Source of the DNA: a virus
Strand: one strand, 5' to 3'
Virus record (IMG/VR): IMGVR_UViG_3300009169_000044
Coordinates: 1 to 37,493 of that record
DNA length: 37,493 nt
Shown here: positions 5,490 to 13,062 of the stretch, piece after piece
Position numbering within the stretch: the stretch's first letter is position 1
How the letters are laid out: each line of letters starts with the position of its first letter
Translations under genes and position numbers: made by a program
Notes under the pieces: generated by a model
Databases searched by the model: none
What the model was told of the DNA's origin: nothing
Seen by the model: only the letters and a program-made list of their open reading frames with translations

Positions 5490-7742
5490 TTACTTTGTTA
5501 CGTTGCCGGAAAACTTCAAGGCCCGCTCTGCATCCTTCAATGCAAGGTCTTGGTCTGCCTTAGCCTGTTTGATCTGCATTTCGATCTGTGCTTTTTGTTG
5601 CGCGATCTGCATCTTGAGCTGGTGCTCCTGCATCTTCATCTCGGTCTGGGACGGGCCAGCTTGTTGCCCTTCTTGTGGTTGCCCCTCGGCCTGTCCGGCT
5701 TCCATAGCTTTGCGCTGCTCGGCCTGCAACTTACGGGTGAAGTTGGTGATGATCTCCTGTGCAATCTGCAACAGTTGTTTTGATTCAGCAATCTGCGCTT
5801 GAGCCGACGGATCGGACGAAAGGTATTGCAGGTGCTCGGAACAATGCTGGAACACGGCCTGAACCAACGGAAGGGCTTGCATCGGGTCCACTTCGCCGGA
5901 ATCAATTCCAGCCACAAGTTGTTGCAACAATGGATTGTGGATCCGCAAATGCATTCCGTGTAGCTCACTATCGAGAACGGCTACGGGTTGACCGGATTGC
6001 ATTGCTTGATTTTCGAGCATGGCGATCTTCGCGTCAACAGTCATTCGTGGCTCTGGATTTGCTGGCGCGTAGCGATCAACAAGGTCACGACCAACCCGTT
6101 CCGAAGTGATGTCGCGGATCAGATTGCGTCGGCCTACTTCATCGTAGCTCCCGGCAATTTGGTTAAGCTCACGGAGAGCAAGCAAGCGGTTGGCGGCGGA
6201 GCCAGCACCGATTGCCTTGACAGCGACAGTCTTATTGTGGTCAATTGATTTAATGACCTGCTCGGTTACGCCGCGCTCAGCACAACGGGCAAAAAAAGCC
6301 TTAGTGCGCTCATCGCGTCGAGGATTGCTCACAGCGCGTCTTACGACCTCTTTTAGTAGTCGGGCCCAGCTGGCGTAAAACAAATTGATTGTAGAGCCTG
6401 TCAGGCGCGAAGAAACGGCAAGGTCGTGTTCGGTCTGTAGGTTGTTGCGGTATGGGCTGCTTTGGTTGCCATACGTCGATACCAGATCAACATTGGCGGA
6501 AAGCTGGCCCTGTAGATCGTTCAGAGCCGGAATCATGTTCTGCGACAGATTCGGGGCGGCCTTCTCAATGACCTTCACGTTGGGTGAAAGAATCGAGTAG
6601 GGGCCATACATCGTGAACGACAGGTCTTCGAGTGCGCGCTGTGTCTCGGGCTGAATCATCACCGCGCCAGACATCATCGCGCTGTCGAGCATCTGGCAAC
6701 GGATACGGTTGCTCGTCTGGACATGGTTGAAGATGCGATGACCTAAACCGCGAACCGAATGGTATGTGCCGTTCGTGCCTACGCCGTAAGAGAACAACAC
6801 GTATGCTTGTTCGGGTTTCTCGAACATCCGCGTTTGCTTAAACATGAAGGACTTCGGAGTTTCTTCGGAGAACATCAGTAGTGAAACAGATCCATCAAAC
6901 TCACGGACCCACATATGCACAACCTGAACGGTGGTATTTTCAATGCCTGTATACAGGTCGTTGTTCTTCATCTCGCGCTGGGTACTCTCCCAGTCGGCGT
7001 AGGTATTGCTGCCATTACGACCGGAAGTGCGGGCATTCTTGACGATGACCCGTTTGACTTCCTCAACGTCCCAGCCCACCTTCTCGGCGGCTTCAGGGTT
7101 CTTGATGAAGGCATAGAGTTCGTGAAGCAGATACTGGCGACGGGCACAGGCTACTTCGATATACTCCTCGGACGCAGGGGTTTGCCTAGGAATGAGGAAG
7201 TCGCCCAATCCACATACACGAAACTTCCAACTGGTTGGGTCTTCGAAGTAGGCAACGCCGACTCCGTGTTTAGTGAACTCGGTGCACAGGCGAAGATAGC
7301 TGCTGTGGAACTCAGGCCACTCACGCAGCATCTGGGTAAGCTCCTCGGCAATAATGTCGTCAGAGTCTCGTCGCGAGGCTACTTCGCCTAGCTGTGTCTT
7401 GACGTTCATCAGCCTGTCTAGCGACGTGTAGAGGTCAACATATGCCGACATCGACACATCCAGATAGCGCTGGGCCTCGCCGAAGTTTAGATTGGTCCGG
7501 TTGCCTTGGCCCGTGGAATACAAAACACGTTGGTCATACGGGGGTGCGCCATCAAACATAGCGTCAGTGCGAGCGCGATTGCTTGACGCCTTCTCGTCAG
7601 CTTTTCGAAGAGTATCGTAGATTGAGCTTGCAGCTTTAACATCGCGAAGACGTGTTTCAGGTGGCGTTCCCGTTACAGGATCGAGATTAAGCAGGTCAAA
7701 CTCATTGAGACCGGAAGGAATAACGGGCGAATTTTGCGTCAC
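5490..7742 (-). CDS. Portal (head-to-tail connector) protein
   Basis: 750 residues starting at GTG (MTQNSPVIPSGLNEFDLL); the next Met in frame is far downstream. The length is at the upper range for portals. Typical portal-like content includes a helical region DAKAASSIY-type start, SAYVDLYTSL, FTKHGVGVAYFEDP, which resembles the portal wing where a strand pair follows a helix, and RIFNHVQTSNRIRCQMLD in the stem region. The C-terminal approximately 70 residues are Gln/Lys-rich and coiled-coil (MKMQEHQLKMQIAQQKAQI). It is first of the core head genes, ahead of scaffold and capsid. It would form the dodecameric ring for DNA packaging with the terminase. The portal call rests on length, layout and order. 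Confidence 0.75.
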   Translation of the reverse strand: MTQNSPVIPSGLNEFDLLNLDPVTGTPPETRLRDVKAASSIYDTLRKADEKASSNRARTDAMFDGAPPYDQRVLYSTGQGNRTNLNFGEAQRYLDVSMSAYVDLYTSLDRLMNVKTQLGEVASRRDSDDIIAEELTQMLREWPEFHSSYLRLCTEFTKHGVGVAYFEDPTSWKFRVCGLGDFLIPRQTPASEEYIEVACARRQYLLHELYAFIKNPEAAEKVGWDVEEVKRVIVKNARTSGRNGSNTYADWESTQREMKNNDLYTGIENTTVQVVHMWVREFDGSVSLLMFSEETPKSFMFKQTRMFEKPEQAYVLFSYGVGTNGTYHSVRGLGHRIFNHVQTSNRIRCQMLDSAMMSGAVMIQPETQRALEDLSFTMYGPYSILSPNVKVIEKAAPNLSQNMIPALNDLQGQLSANVDLVSTYGNQSSPYRNNLQTEHDLAVSSRLTGSTINLFYASWARLLKEVVRRAVSNPRRDERTKAFFARCAERGVTEQVIKSIDHNKTVAVKAIGAGSAANRLLALRELNQIAGSYDEVGRRNLIRDITSERVGRDLVDRYAPANPEPRMTVDAKIAMLENQAMQSGQPVAVLDSELHGMHLRIHNPLLQQLVAGIDSGEVDPMQALPLVQAVFQHCSEHLQYLSSDPSAQAQIAESKQLLQIAQEIITNFTRKLQAEQRKAMEAGQAEGQPQEGQQAGPSQTEMKMQEHQLKMQIAQQKAQIEMQIKQAKADQDLALKDAERALKFSGNVTK

Positions 7743-7775
7743 AGGAAGAAATAATAGAGACGTTTAATCTAAAAG

Positions 7776-8333
7776 TCAAGAAATTGTTTCCGCGTCACCG
7801 AAGATGCTATTGACGAGTTTCTTGATGGGCAAGCGACGACGCTTACCGTCATCGTCCGTAAGCTGCACACACCATTGATGGCCTCTCGGATGGATGACGG
7901 GAGTCACACGATGGGTCATCCCGGCAGTACGGCCTCTTGATGCAGGGTGGACTCGGAAGACGGTGCCGTCGAAGGCAATGGCATATTTTGAGTAGTTCGG
8001 GATTACGGTGAGTTCGGATGGGGTAGTCATGTCGAGAGGCAAAATAGGGGCAAAGGGTAGCTTGTCAATTTCTTTCTGAATTATTCTTCGGACTGGCTTG
8101 CGGCGACGGCGTATCGGAAACAGGTCAGAGACAAACCTCTCCTTCTTGGGTTTCTTATGTTTCACCCTAAGGTGGTTCTGCTCATGGTATTTCGTAGTCT
8201 GGGTAAGTCGGAGAATATCAAATCTCTCTCGCGAAACCCAATACTCCGAATTGCGACAAGTGTTCCGATAACCCCAGAACACAAAACCGTCCTCTCGCAC
8301 ATCGCCGTGTCGTAATCGCTTCGCTTCTTGCAT
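7776..8333 (-). CDS. NUMOD4-like DNA-binding protein without visible HNH motif
   Basis: 185 residues from the ATG at 8333. The frame extends to a TTG at 8369, but the ATG start MQEAKRLRHGDVREDGFVFW reads as a natural N-terminus. Residues about 10-55 form a short domain often seen in phage proteins (RLRHGDVREDG...FWGY). The middle is very basic (KHKKPKKER, IRRRRKPVRR). Residues about 120-180 (PNYSKYAIAFDGTVFRV through VQLTDDDGKRRRLPI and KKLVNSIFG) resemble the NUMOD4-type DNA-binding module of homing endonucleases. No HNH catalytic motif follows, so this may be a trimmed homing endonuclease or a regulator. It is the first gene of the leftward head operon. Confidence 0.6.
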   Translation of the reverse strand: MQEAKRLRHGDVREDGFVFWGYRNTCRNSEYWVSRERFDILRLTQTTKYHEQNHLRVKHKKPKKERFVSDLFPIRRRRKPVRRIIQKEIDKLPFAPILPLDMTTPSELTVIPNYSKYAIAFDGTVFRVHPASRGRTAGMTHRVTPVIHPRGHQWCVQLTDDDGKRRRLPIKKLVNSIFGDAETIS

Positions 8334-8432
8334 GGGCAAGATCGTAGGGCGGAACCCAAACCCCGTCAAGTATTTCGTTCAATTAAAATTACAATGTGAA
8401 TTAATGCTAGTGTATACTATATATATCTTTTC

Positions 8433-8558
8433 CCCTTTAGGTAATTCATATTAACTCAATAATTCAATTATTCAAAATTATATTGAATTATTGAATTATA
8501 TTGAATAACACTAGTTTGAGAAACTCTTCAGATTTTCCTCCCGTGTAGGAAAGTCCAT
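8433..8558. repeat. 126-bp duplicated element, copy A
   Basis: Matches 32153-32278 in the same orientation and with the same length. The left 34 bp (CCCTTTAGGTAATTCATATT onward) are identical, and the right 51 bp (ACACTAGTTTGAGAAACTCT onward) have about three differences, while the middle has diverged. Within it, TCAATAATTCAAT (8456-8468) pairs perfectly with ATTGAATTATTGA (8482-8494). Copy B keeps a shorter version of this stem although its loop differs. It lies about 100 bp upstream of the leftward head operon. Confidence 0.85.
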
Positions 8559-8698
8559 CCAAAACACCAAAAGTCCTCTCAAATAATTTCTGACTTACTA
8601 AATAGGGCCGAATCCTGAACCCTGAATCCTGAATCCGGTGGTGCGATTGCAGTCCGCGAGAGGCATGCTTTTCTGCTAGATACATGTTAGATCTAATA

Positions 8699-8733
8699 CA
8701 AAAAAGACGTGCGCCTATGTAGACGCACGCCCT
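8699..8733 (-). terminator. Leftward intrinsic terminator
   Basis: On the minus strand, CGTGCG and CGCACG form a 6-bp GC stem with a 10-nt loop (TCTACATAGG), followed within 2 nt by six T residues. This is the standard shape of a rho-independent terminator. It lies 85 bp past the stop of the small gene at 8819-9046 and would keep its transcript out of the head operon. Confidence 0.75.
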
Positions 8734-8818
8734 AAAAAGCAAGTTTAATCTTGCAATAATGCAACTTTTACCCCAACCAAGATACCGGATTATTCCATTA
8801 GGATACCGGATACAGGTT

Positions 8819-9046
8819 TCATGCGCCTTTAGCGCTGTCGTAGCGTAATTTCTTGCGCTCCAATAGGCTTTTTCTATTGGTCAGGTAGTATTCCCGCTGA
8901 TATTTTCGGATTTTATCTTGCTTTTCTGGGTTTAATTCTGCATCAAGCTCTCGTTTCCGGCGTAGATCGTCCTTTCTTGCACCATAATAGGCCTTTTGAT
9001 ACTCCTTACGTGCTTCCTTATTGCGTTTGTAGTAGCTGTCGTCCAT
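8819..9046 (-). CDS. Small charged protein with Tyr/Lys/Arg repeats
   Basis: 75 residues starting MDDSYYKRNKEARKEYQKAYY. The pattern of Lys/Arg/Glu with regularly placed Tyr recurs (KIRKYQREYYLTNRKSLLE), giving a highly charged helical protein. Similar Tyr-rich charged segments occur in small phage proteins and next to homing-type endonucleases, but I cannot assign a function. It is transcribed alone, with a probable promoter upstream (about 9066-9097) and a terminator downstream (8699-8733), so it is an independent transcription unit divergent from the plus-strand accessory block. Confidence 0.65.
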   Translation of the reverse strand: MDDSYYKRNKEARKEYQKAYYGARKDDLRRKRELDAELNPEKQDKIRKYQREYYLTNRKSLLERKKLRYDSAKGA

Positions 9047-9469
9047 ATGTTTTTCCGTAAAGGCTTATATTATTGTTGCAATATACCGATTCGTCAACCT
9101 CAATTATTTTTTTCTCTGGTGGTGTATACATATATACGTGCGCGTATAAAAACGCGACCCCTACCCGTAGCGTGCCTCCAATGCATGTATAATGTATGCT
9201 ATAACTTGTTACAACGTACATAATGCGGAATCCATAAATGTACATAAGTGACTGATATTCAATCACTTACATTTATTTACCTACCCTGATTCTTGAATAG
9301 GGGCGCAAAAGACTTCATTCTTGCCACAGGATACAGGGTGCAGGGTACAGGATATGAGTAGTGCAACGTGTCTAGGCGGGGAGCGTCCGTGCGATGAAAC
9401 CCCCATCGTGGTAAGGTTAATGCCGACAATCGGCGACAAACAAACAACACTAGAAAACAAACAAACGAT
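9047..9469. promoter_or_regulatory. Divergent intergenic control region
   Basis: No gene is supported here. It separates a leftward small gene from the rightward accessory block. Visible items are the leftward promoter candidate; an exact TATAAT at 9188-9193 without a good -35; a bulged inverted repeat AAATGT...AAGTGA / TCACTT-ACATTT at 9236-9274; a CAGGATACAGG-type repeat cluster at 9327-9353; and short hairpins in the leader of the next gene, including GCCGA-CAA-TCGGC at 9422-9434. The last 40 bp are an A/C-rich unstructured leader typical of this block. Confidence 0.5.
9066..9097 (-). promoter_or_regulatory. Candidate leftward promoter for the 75-aa gene
   Basis: On the minus strand TTGACG (plus-strand 9092-9097) is followed after 17 nt by AATAAT, or after 19 nt by TAATAT. 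Both are close to sigma70-type elements. The gene start is at 9046. This is a pattern match only. Confidence 0.4.
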
Positions 9470-9979
9470 ATGAAAACTAACAACACCTCCGTCACCTCCG
9501 CCGCTACCTCCGCCGCTACCATCCTTTGGACTTGCGTCGAGTCCTCGCATAACCTAGCTCTTGCCATTGCCACGCTTTGCCAGTCTTCCGGTGAGAAGTA
9601 TAAAGAAGCAGGTCAAGCTCTTGCTCTTGCTTGGTCGGAAATCAGCGGCGAAGTGAACGATTCACAAGCAACTAGGCACCTTGTCGAAGCGTGCTTTCAG
9701 ACGAGCATGGAAAGAAAGTCAGCTAGCAAGTTTCTAAATGGCGTCGGTCTCGTATCTAAGCAACGCATCGCCCAGCTTCTAAGCGTGGTTTATGATGGAG
9801 ATAAGACTAAAAACAATGGCAACAAATCCGAGAAGAGCGGTGAAGGGAAAAGTCAAGACGGTCTTGACAAGTCCGGTTTCACCTTCGAACAGATTCTTGC
9901 CGCGATCAAGTCCCTCCCATCTATCACGAAGGAGCAAGCCCAAATCGCCGCCGCTACCCTTGCAAGCAAGATTGCCTGA
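9470..9979 (+). CDS. Hypothetical protein, first gene of accessory block
   Basis: 169 residues, starting MKTNNTSVTSAATSAATILW. The N-terminal 100 residues are predicted helical (HNLALAIATLCQSSGEKYKE, RHLVEACFQTSMERKSASKF). A hydrophilic Lys/Gly/Ser linker (about 112-137) follows and then a short helical C-terminus (FEQILAAIKSLPS, IAAATLASKIA). The linker contains GKSQDGLDKSG, encoded by a copy of the palindrome that elsewhere follows stop codons, so the linker may have grown by insertion of that repeat. No family is recognised. The start lies after an A/C-rich leader without Shine-Dalgarno. Confidence 0.65.
   Translation: MKTNNTSVTSAATSAATILWTCVESSHNLALAIATLCQSSGEKYKEAGQALALAWSEISGEVNDSQATRHLVEACFQTSMERKSASKFLNGVGLVSKQRIAQLLSVVYDGDKTKNNGNKSEKSGEGKSQDGLDKSGFTFEQILAAIKSLPSITKEQAQIAAATLASKIA
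9851..9869. repeat. Palindrome copy 1, inside the first accessory gene
   Basis: AGTCAAGACGGTCTTGAC followed by A instead of T: a palindrome with one central base, matching the intergenic copies. It is the only copy inside a coding sequence and lies in the hydrophilic linker of the 169-residue protein. Confidence 0.85.
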
Positions 9980-9995
9980 ACCCTGCATCCTGCAT

Positions 9996-10032
9996 CCTGT
10001 ATCTGGCAAGTCCGACCCCTGCCGGATACAGG
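9996..10032 (+). terminator. Inverted repeat after the first accessory gene
   Basis: CCTGTATC-(T)-GGCA at 9996-10008 pairs with TGCC-(G)-GATACAGG ending at 10032, a stem of 8+4 bp with one mismatch. It is formed by two copies of the CCTGTATCC-type repeat in opposite orientation. It starts 17 nt past the stop codon. No U-run follows, so it is a transcript-end structure candidate only. Confidence 0.4.
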
Positions 10033-10057
10033 AATCAAACCTCTACCTAACTGAAAC

Positions 10058-10246
10058 ATGAAACAAGAATCCATTACTCAAGTCACCGCCGCCATTGCTT
10101 ACCTCATGGCGAAGAACCCATCCGCATTGCAGGCATTAGATAGCCCCATCCCCGTCATAGGGCGCGGCCTTTGCATCTGGCTTCCCGCCCGCCTTTCAAC
10201 CCTATCCTTTGACCTGCCAGCATTGTCGAAGAAAGCTCGTCTCTGA
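10058..10246 (+). CDS. Small hypothetical protein
   Basis: 62 residues: MKQESITQVTAAIAYLMAKN at the start, then a Leu/Pro-rich C-terminal half (GRGLCIWLPARLSTLSF, DLPALSKKARL). No function is recognised. Support comes from position (78 nt after the previous gene and just before a palindrome copy that begins 1 nt after its stop) and from the same order stop, palindrome, leader, ATG as its neighbours. Confidence 0.5.
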   Translation: MKQESITQVTAAIAYLMAKNPSALQALDSPIPVIGRGLCIWLPARLSTLSFDLPALSKKARL

Positions 10247-10247
10247 A

Positions 10248-10268
10248 AAGTCAAGACGGTCTTGACTT
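10248..10268. repeat. Palindrome copy 2 after a stop codon
   Basis: A perfect 21-bp palindrome with a central G: two 10-bp arms AAGTCAAGAC and GTCTTGACTT. It begins 1 nt past the TGA of the 62-residue gene. As RNA it would fold into an 8-9 bp stem with a tight loop. It is part of a longer composite repeat that recurs at 14156-14208. Confidence 0.9.
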
Positions 10269-10273
10269 TCCAA

Positions 10274-10289
10274 TGCGTAGCTTACCGCA
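10274..10289. repeat. TGCGTAGCTTACCGCA element, copy 1
   Basis: A 16-bp element with complementary ends (TGCG/CGCA) and inner TA/TA. It lies 33 nt upstream of the ATG of the next gene. Identical copies occur at 14182-14197 and 16646-16661, each also between a stop and the next start. Confidence 0.85.
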
Positions 10290-10321
10290 TAGTTGAAGCA
10301 CAAAACAAAATAAATAAACAT

Positions 10322-11815
10322 ATGAAAACACGTAAAGAATTGGAACAATTAATCGGCACGCAAGACTCTATTCCCACTAAGGTCTACGCTATTCTGCAAC
10401 AAGCTATCGGAGAGCATATCGAAGGCACTCTGAGGGCTGAGCAATTATTCCTGTATGATTCTTCAAGCGATAAGCTATCCCACTCGCTTGAGTGTCGTAA
10501 AAATAACGGCTCGGTTCTCAATTCCGTCTGCCATGAAGTCGTTACTCTAAAAGCTGGTTTGTTGTCCATCGAACTGACCATGCCACCAATTATGGAGGGG
10601 GGCAGGCCGCTTGAGCAAGCCGTAAACTCGTTGGGGGACCTTATGGCCTACGCCAACAATGCGAAGATCCGTTTGCCTTTCGACCCGCTAGACCCTAAAT
10701 CTGGCATCCAGTTTGTGTCACGGGATGACGTAACTGTCTATGCGGAGTATGGAAGAGCACGGTTTACCGACCCATCGAGAGTTGTGTCCTGCATCAATAA
10801 CTTCTTGAAGTATATGAACTTCCCCCCTATGCCGACGGTCAAGACAAACCCTATTCTTGCGGCCATTGAGTCGGCGCACAAGACGGCAGGATACAGTTGC
10901 GAGTGGCTGCATGAAGACGAGAACATCTCCGAGGTCTACAGTGGCGAAGACCCAGATGAGACTGGTTACACAAGTTGTATGTCAAGTAAACCACCGAGTT
11001 ACTTCGAGCTATACGATGATCTAGAACAAGATGGCAAGCTCACGCTTGTTCATCTGATCGACGGCGAGGGTATTAGGAAAGGCCGCGCACTGTGTTGGAT
11101 AGGAAATAATCCGAACGACTTCTATCTGGATAGGCTTTACATCCCTGAATATAACTCGGTGCAAGATCCTCTTGCACAAACTGCGTTCAAGGAGTTCTGT
11201 ATCTCCAACGGCATTACAAAAACCGTATTTGATAGAACGGCTGACGCATTAGGTCTTGAATTCAAGACCATCTCAATCCGGATGCCAAATTCAATATACA
11301 ATTATGGATATGCACCCTACGTTGACTCAATGTATCGTGTTTGTGATGACCAGAAGCTGCGGAATCATAGCGGCGGCGGGTACAGTACCGTTACGGAACT
11401 ACGTAGTACGGATGGATCGGTTGACGTTGAGCCAGAAGAGCCAGAAGGGATATACATCTGCCGTCACGGCGATACGTTTGATGAGGCAGAATGCGTAACA
11501 GTCCGAGACGGATCTTGGGAACTGGCACAAGATTGTGAGCTGCTAGAATCACACTACTACGGACGGGATACCTATGAGTTGGGGGGTGAGTGCGTCGAAA
11601 CTTACGACGGCCACTTTATCCTGCTGGAAGATTCAATCGAGTTACACGACGGCACCTATGCTCATGTAAATGAAGCGACACAACTCGACGCTGACACCGA
11701 CACCGAGCGCTATGCCCTTACCGAAAAATGCGAAAGGCTAAGCGATGGGCGGTGGGTGCTAGAAGTTGACAGGGAAAGACTCGAAGCAGAAATTGCCGCT
11801 GAAACCGAAGCCTGA
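10322..11815 (+). CDS. Phage protein with SCM/GRAxxW/DRxY motifs and C-terminal 14-residue repeats
   Basis: 497 residues from the ATG at 10322, which follows an A-rich leader; the frame is open slightly further upstream. The centre holds YTSCMSSKPPSYFELYDDL (S218-C219-M220), GRALCWIG (from residue 254) and LDRLYIPEY (D270-R271-x-Y273), a motif series I associate with an uncharacterised family of phage proteins. The C-terminus (about 385-497) consists of roughly seven tandem units of about 14 residues with the pattern aromatic, x, hydrophobic, x, x, acidic, Cys/Ser/Ala, ending in DG (for example TYELGGECVETYDG and RYALTEKCERLSDG). This looks like a small beta-repeat. The enzymatic role, if any, is unknown. 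A palindrome follows 3 nt past the stop. Confidence 0.75.
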   Translation: MKTRKELEQLIGTQDSIPTKVYAILQQAIGEHIEGTLRAEQLFLYDSSSDKLSHSLECRKNNGSVLNSVCHEVVTLKAGLLSIELTMPPIMEGGRPLEQAVNSLGDLMAYANNAKIRLPFDPLDPKSGIQFVSRDDVTVYAEYGRARFTDPSRVVSCINNFLKYMNFPPMPTVKTNPILAAIESAHKTAGYSCEWLHEDENISEVYSGEDPDETGYTSCMSSKPPSYFELYDDLEQDGKLTLVHLIDGEGIRKGRALCWIGNNPNDFYLDRLYIPEYNSVQDPLAQTAFKEFCISNGITKTVFDRTADALGLEFKTISIRMPNSIYNYGYAPYVDSMYRVCDDQKLRNHSGGGYSTVTELRSTDGSVDVEPEEPEGIYICRHGDTFDEAECVTVRDGSWELAQDCELLESHYYGRDTYELGGECVETYDGHFILLEDSIELHDGTYAHVNEATQLDADTDTERYALTEKCERLSDGRWVLEVDRERLEAEIAAETEA

Positions 11816-11818
11816 AAA

Positions 11819-11837
11819 AGTCAAGACCGTCTTGACT
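11819..11837. repeat. Palindrome copy 3 after a stop codon
   Basis: AGTCAAGACCGTCTTGACT: two perfect 9-bp arms around a central C. It begins 3 nt after the TGA of the 497-residue gene. It is followed by a TATAAT (11859-11864) just before the next ATG. Confidence 0.9.
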
Positions 11838-11867
11838 AAACCAATAACCGTTTAAGAATATAATAAT

Positions 11868-12926
11868 ATGAAAATCAATACACAACTACTACTTGCCACG
11901 TTCGCTATACAAAACCCCTCACGCAACCTCGCTTGCAATAACGAAGCGATGCGTGTGATTGAATCCCTTGCGCCGGATGACTGCATCGTTGTTAAGTCCA
12001 GCGGTAATATGATCATCCGCAAAGGGAATACATCTGGCACCCATCCAATGTATCTTGCCCACATGGATCAGGTGCATGACTATGCACCGTTCATGACATT
12101 ACATATCGATAATGATGTGCTGTCTGCATACGATGGCAATGGCAAGCAGTGCGGGACAGGCGGCGATGACAAGTGCGGCGTATACCTTGCACTTGAGATG
12201 CTGCATCGCTTACCCAACGTATCCTGTGTCTTTGTCCGCGACGAAGAAGTCGGGTGTTTGGGTTCCGGCATCGTGCCTATGGGTTGGTTTAACAATGCCG
12301 CGTTTGTCATCCAATCTGACCGCAACAATCGGACCTTCGACATCATCCGAGAAACCAACGGCATGAACTGCGCCAGTGATGGCTTTATGGATGCACTGCT
12401 TGCCCTTCCGGTAGCCTGTAAACATAACGAGGAGTCCGGTAGCGTTACTGATATCGGTGAGCTTGCCCGCCGCGACTTGCCTGTATCGTGTGTCAATATC
12501 TCATCCGGCTACCATAACCCGCATCAAGACACGGAAATTGTTCGCCTGTCCGAGCTAGCTATTGCTTGTGAGCTTGCCCTACAAGCGGGCTTGATCCACG
12601 GCGGCGTTGTGTGGGAACACACACCGACCAGCGCGTATGCAGCATACGCAACGGTCAGCCACTATAGCAGCTCTTACGGCAAACCCAGAACCGGAAGGGG
12701 GGCACTATACTGTGACTACCTCGATGACATCGACGATAAGTTCTACTCTGTCAATGAACTCGGTGATGTCAACCTCGGTAGCGTGTTTAAATCCACGCCT
12801 GAACGTGAACGTCTGATCACATTGCTGGAAGACTTTGGCTTTGACAGAACGTATGATATGCTAGAGAGCTTGGACACTGATGAACTAGAGGAGTGGGTTG
12901 GGTCCGAAGAGCTCTCCGTTATCTAA
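11868..12926 (+). CDS. M20/M28/M42-like zinc metallopeptidase
   Basis: 352 residues. All metal-binding positions of the di-zinc aminopeptidase/carboxypeptidase fold appear in order: H65 and D67 in YLAHMDQVHD, D100/D101 in GTGGDDKCGVYLALE (bridging Asp), E126-E127 in FVRDEEVGCLGSG (general base and ligand), D151 in VIQSDRNN, and H216 in SGYHNPHQDTE. The DGNGKQCGTGGDD stretch resembles peptidase T and related enzymes. These families remove N-terminal residues or cut small peptides; the phage substrate is unknown. The enzyme is cytoplasmic, with no signal peptide. The C-terminal 60 residues (ERLITLLEDFGFDRTYDML on) are acidic and extra. It lies in the block with a MoxR-type ATPase and a VWA protein, with palindromes on both sides. 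Confidence 0.8.
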   Translation: MKINTQLLLATFAIQNPSRNLACNNEAMRVIESLAPDDCIVVKSSGNMIIRKGNTSGTHPMYLAHMDQVHDYAPFMTLHIDNDVLSAYDGNGKQCGTGGDDKCGVYLALEMLHRLPNVSCVFVRDEEVGCLGSGIVPMGWFNNAAFVIQSDRNNRTFDIIRETNGMNCASDGFMDALLALPVACKHNEESGSVTDIGELARRDLPVSCVNISSGYHNPHQDTEIVRLSELAIACELALQAGLIHGGVVWEHTPTSAYAAYATVSHYSSSYGKPRTGRGALYCDYLDDIDDKFYSVNELGDVNLGSVFKSTPERERLITLLEDFGFDRTYDMLESLDTDELEEWVGSEELSVI

Positions 12927-12927
12927 A

Positions 12928-12946
12928 AGTAAAGACGGTCTTGACT
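12928..12946. repeat. Palindrome copy 4 after a stop codon, one mismatch
   Basis: AGTAAAGACGGTCTTGACT: one arm has A where the others have C, so the palindrome has one broken pair. It begins 2 nt past the TAA of the peptidase gene. A promoter-like sequence lies 33 nt further on. Confidence 0.85.
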
Positions 12947-12978
12947 AAACCAACATAAAAGTAATTGGAAATAAATTA

Positions 12979-13007
12979 TTGACAACAAAAGCAAACTGAA
13001 TTACAAA
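12979..13007 (+). promoter_or_regulatory. Candidate promoter for the ATPase gene
   Basis: TTGACA at 12979-12984, a 17-nt spacer and TACAAA at 13002-13007 match the sigma70 pattern well at -35 and at 4 of 6 positions at -10. It lies between palindrome copy 4 and the ATPase start (13063), so a new transcript could begin there. Sequence match only. Confidence 0.45.
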
Positions 13008-13062
13008 CCTTTCCGGCAGGGTTCTACCCCCTGCCAATACAACAAAACGAAACACGAATAAT

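Larger units (their letters stand above)
8334..8818. other. AT-rich intergenic region with duplicated element and terminator
   Basis: No convincing gene is seen in this 485-bp stretch. It holds one copy of the 126-bp duplicated element (8433-8558), a cluster of CCTGAATCC-type repeats (8611-8638 and 8779-8818), and a leftward intrinsic terminator (about 8699-8733). An 84-codon minus-strand frame at 8488-8742 runs through the terminator and the duplicated element, so I do not treat it as a gene. Confidence 0.7.

Noticed and set aside
7776-8369. HNH homing endonuclease
   Set aside because: Only the NUMOD-like and N-terminal regions are visible; no His-Asn-His pattern with metal-binding residues was found.
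8488-8742. 84-codon minus-strand frame in the intergenic region
   Set aside because: It runs through a clear intrinsic terminator, the repeat cluster and the duplicated element, and its composition is not protein-like overall.
9277-9573. Minus-strand frames upstream of the first accessory gene
   Set aside because: They overlap the leader and start of a well-placed plus-strand gene, and contain repeat-derived sequence.
10248-10268. Calling the palindromes standard rho-independent terminators
   Set aside because: No U-run follows any copy and the loops are very tight; position supports RNA ends, but the symmetry equally suits operators, so I left them as repeats.
11832-11864. Promoter made of TTGACT in the palindrome and TATAAT before the peptidase gene
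   Set aside because: The spacer is 21 nt, too long for sigma70, and the same arrangement is not kept at the other palindromes.
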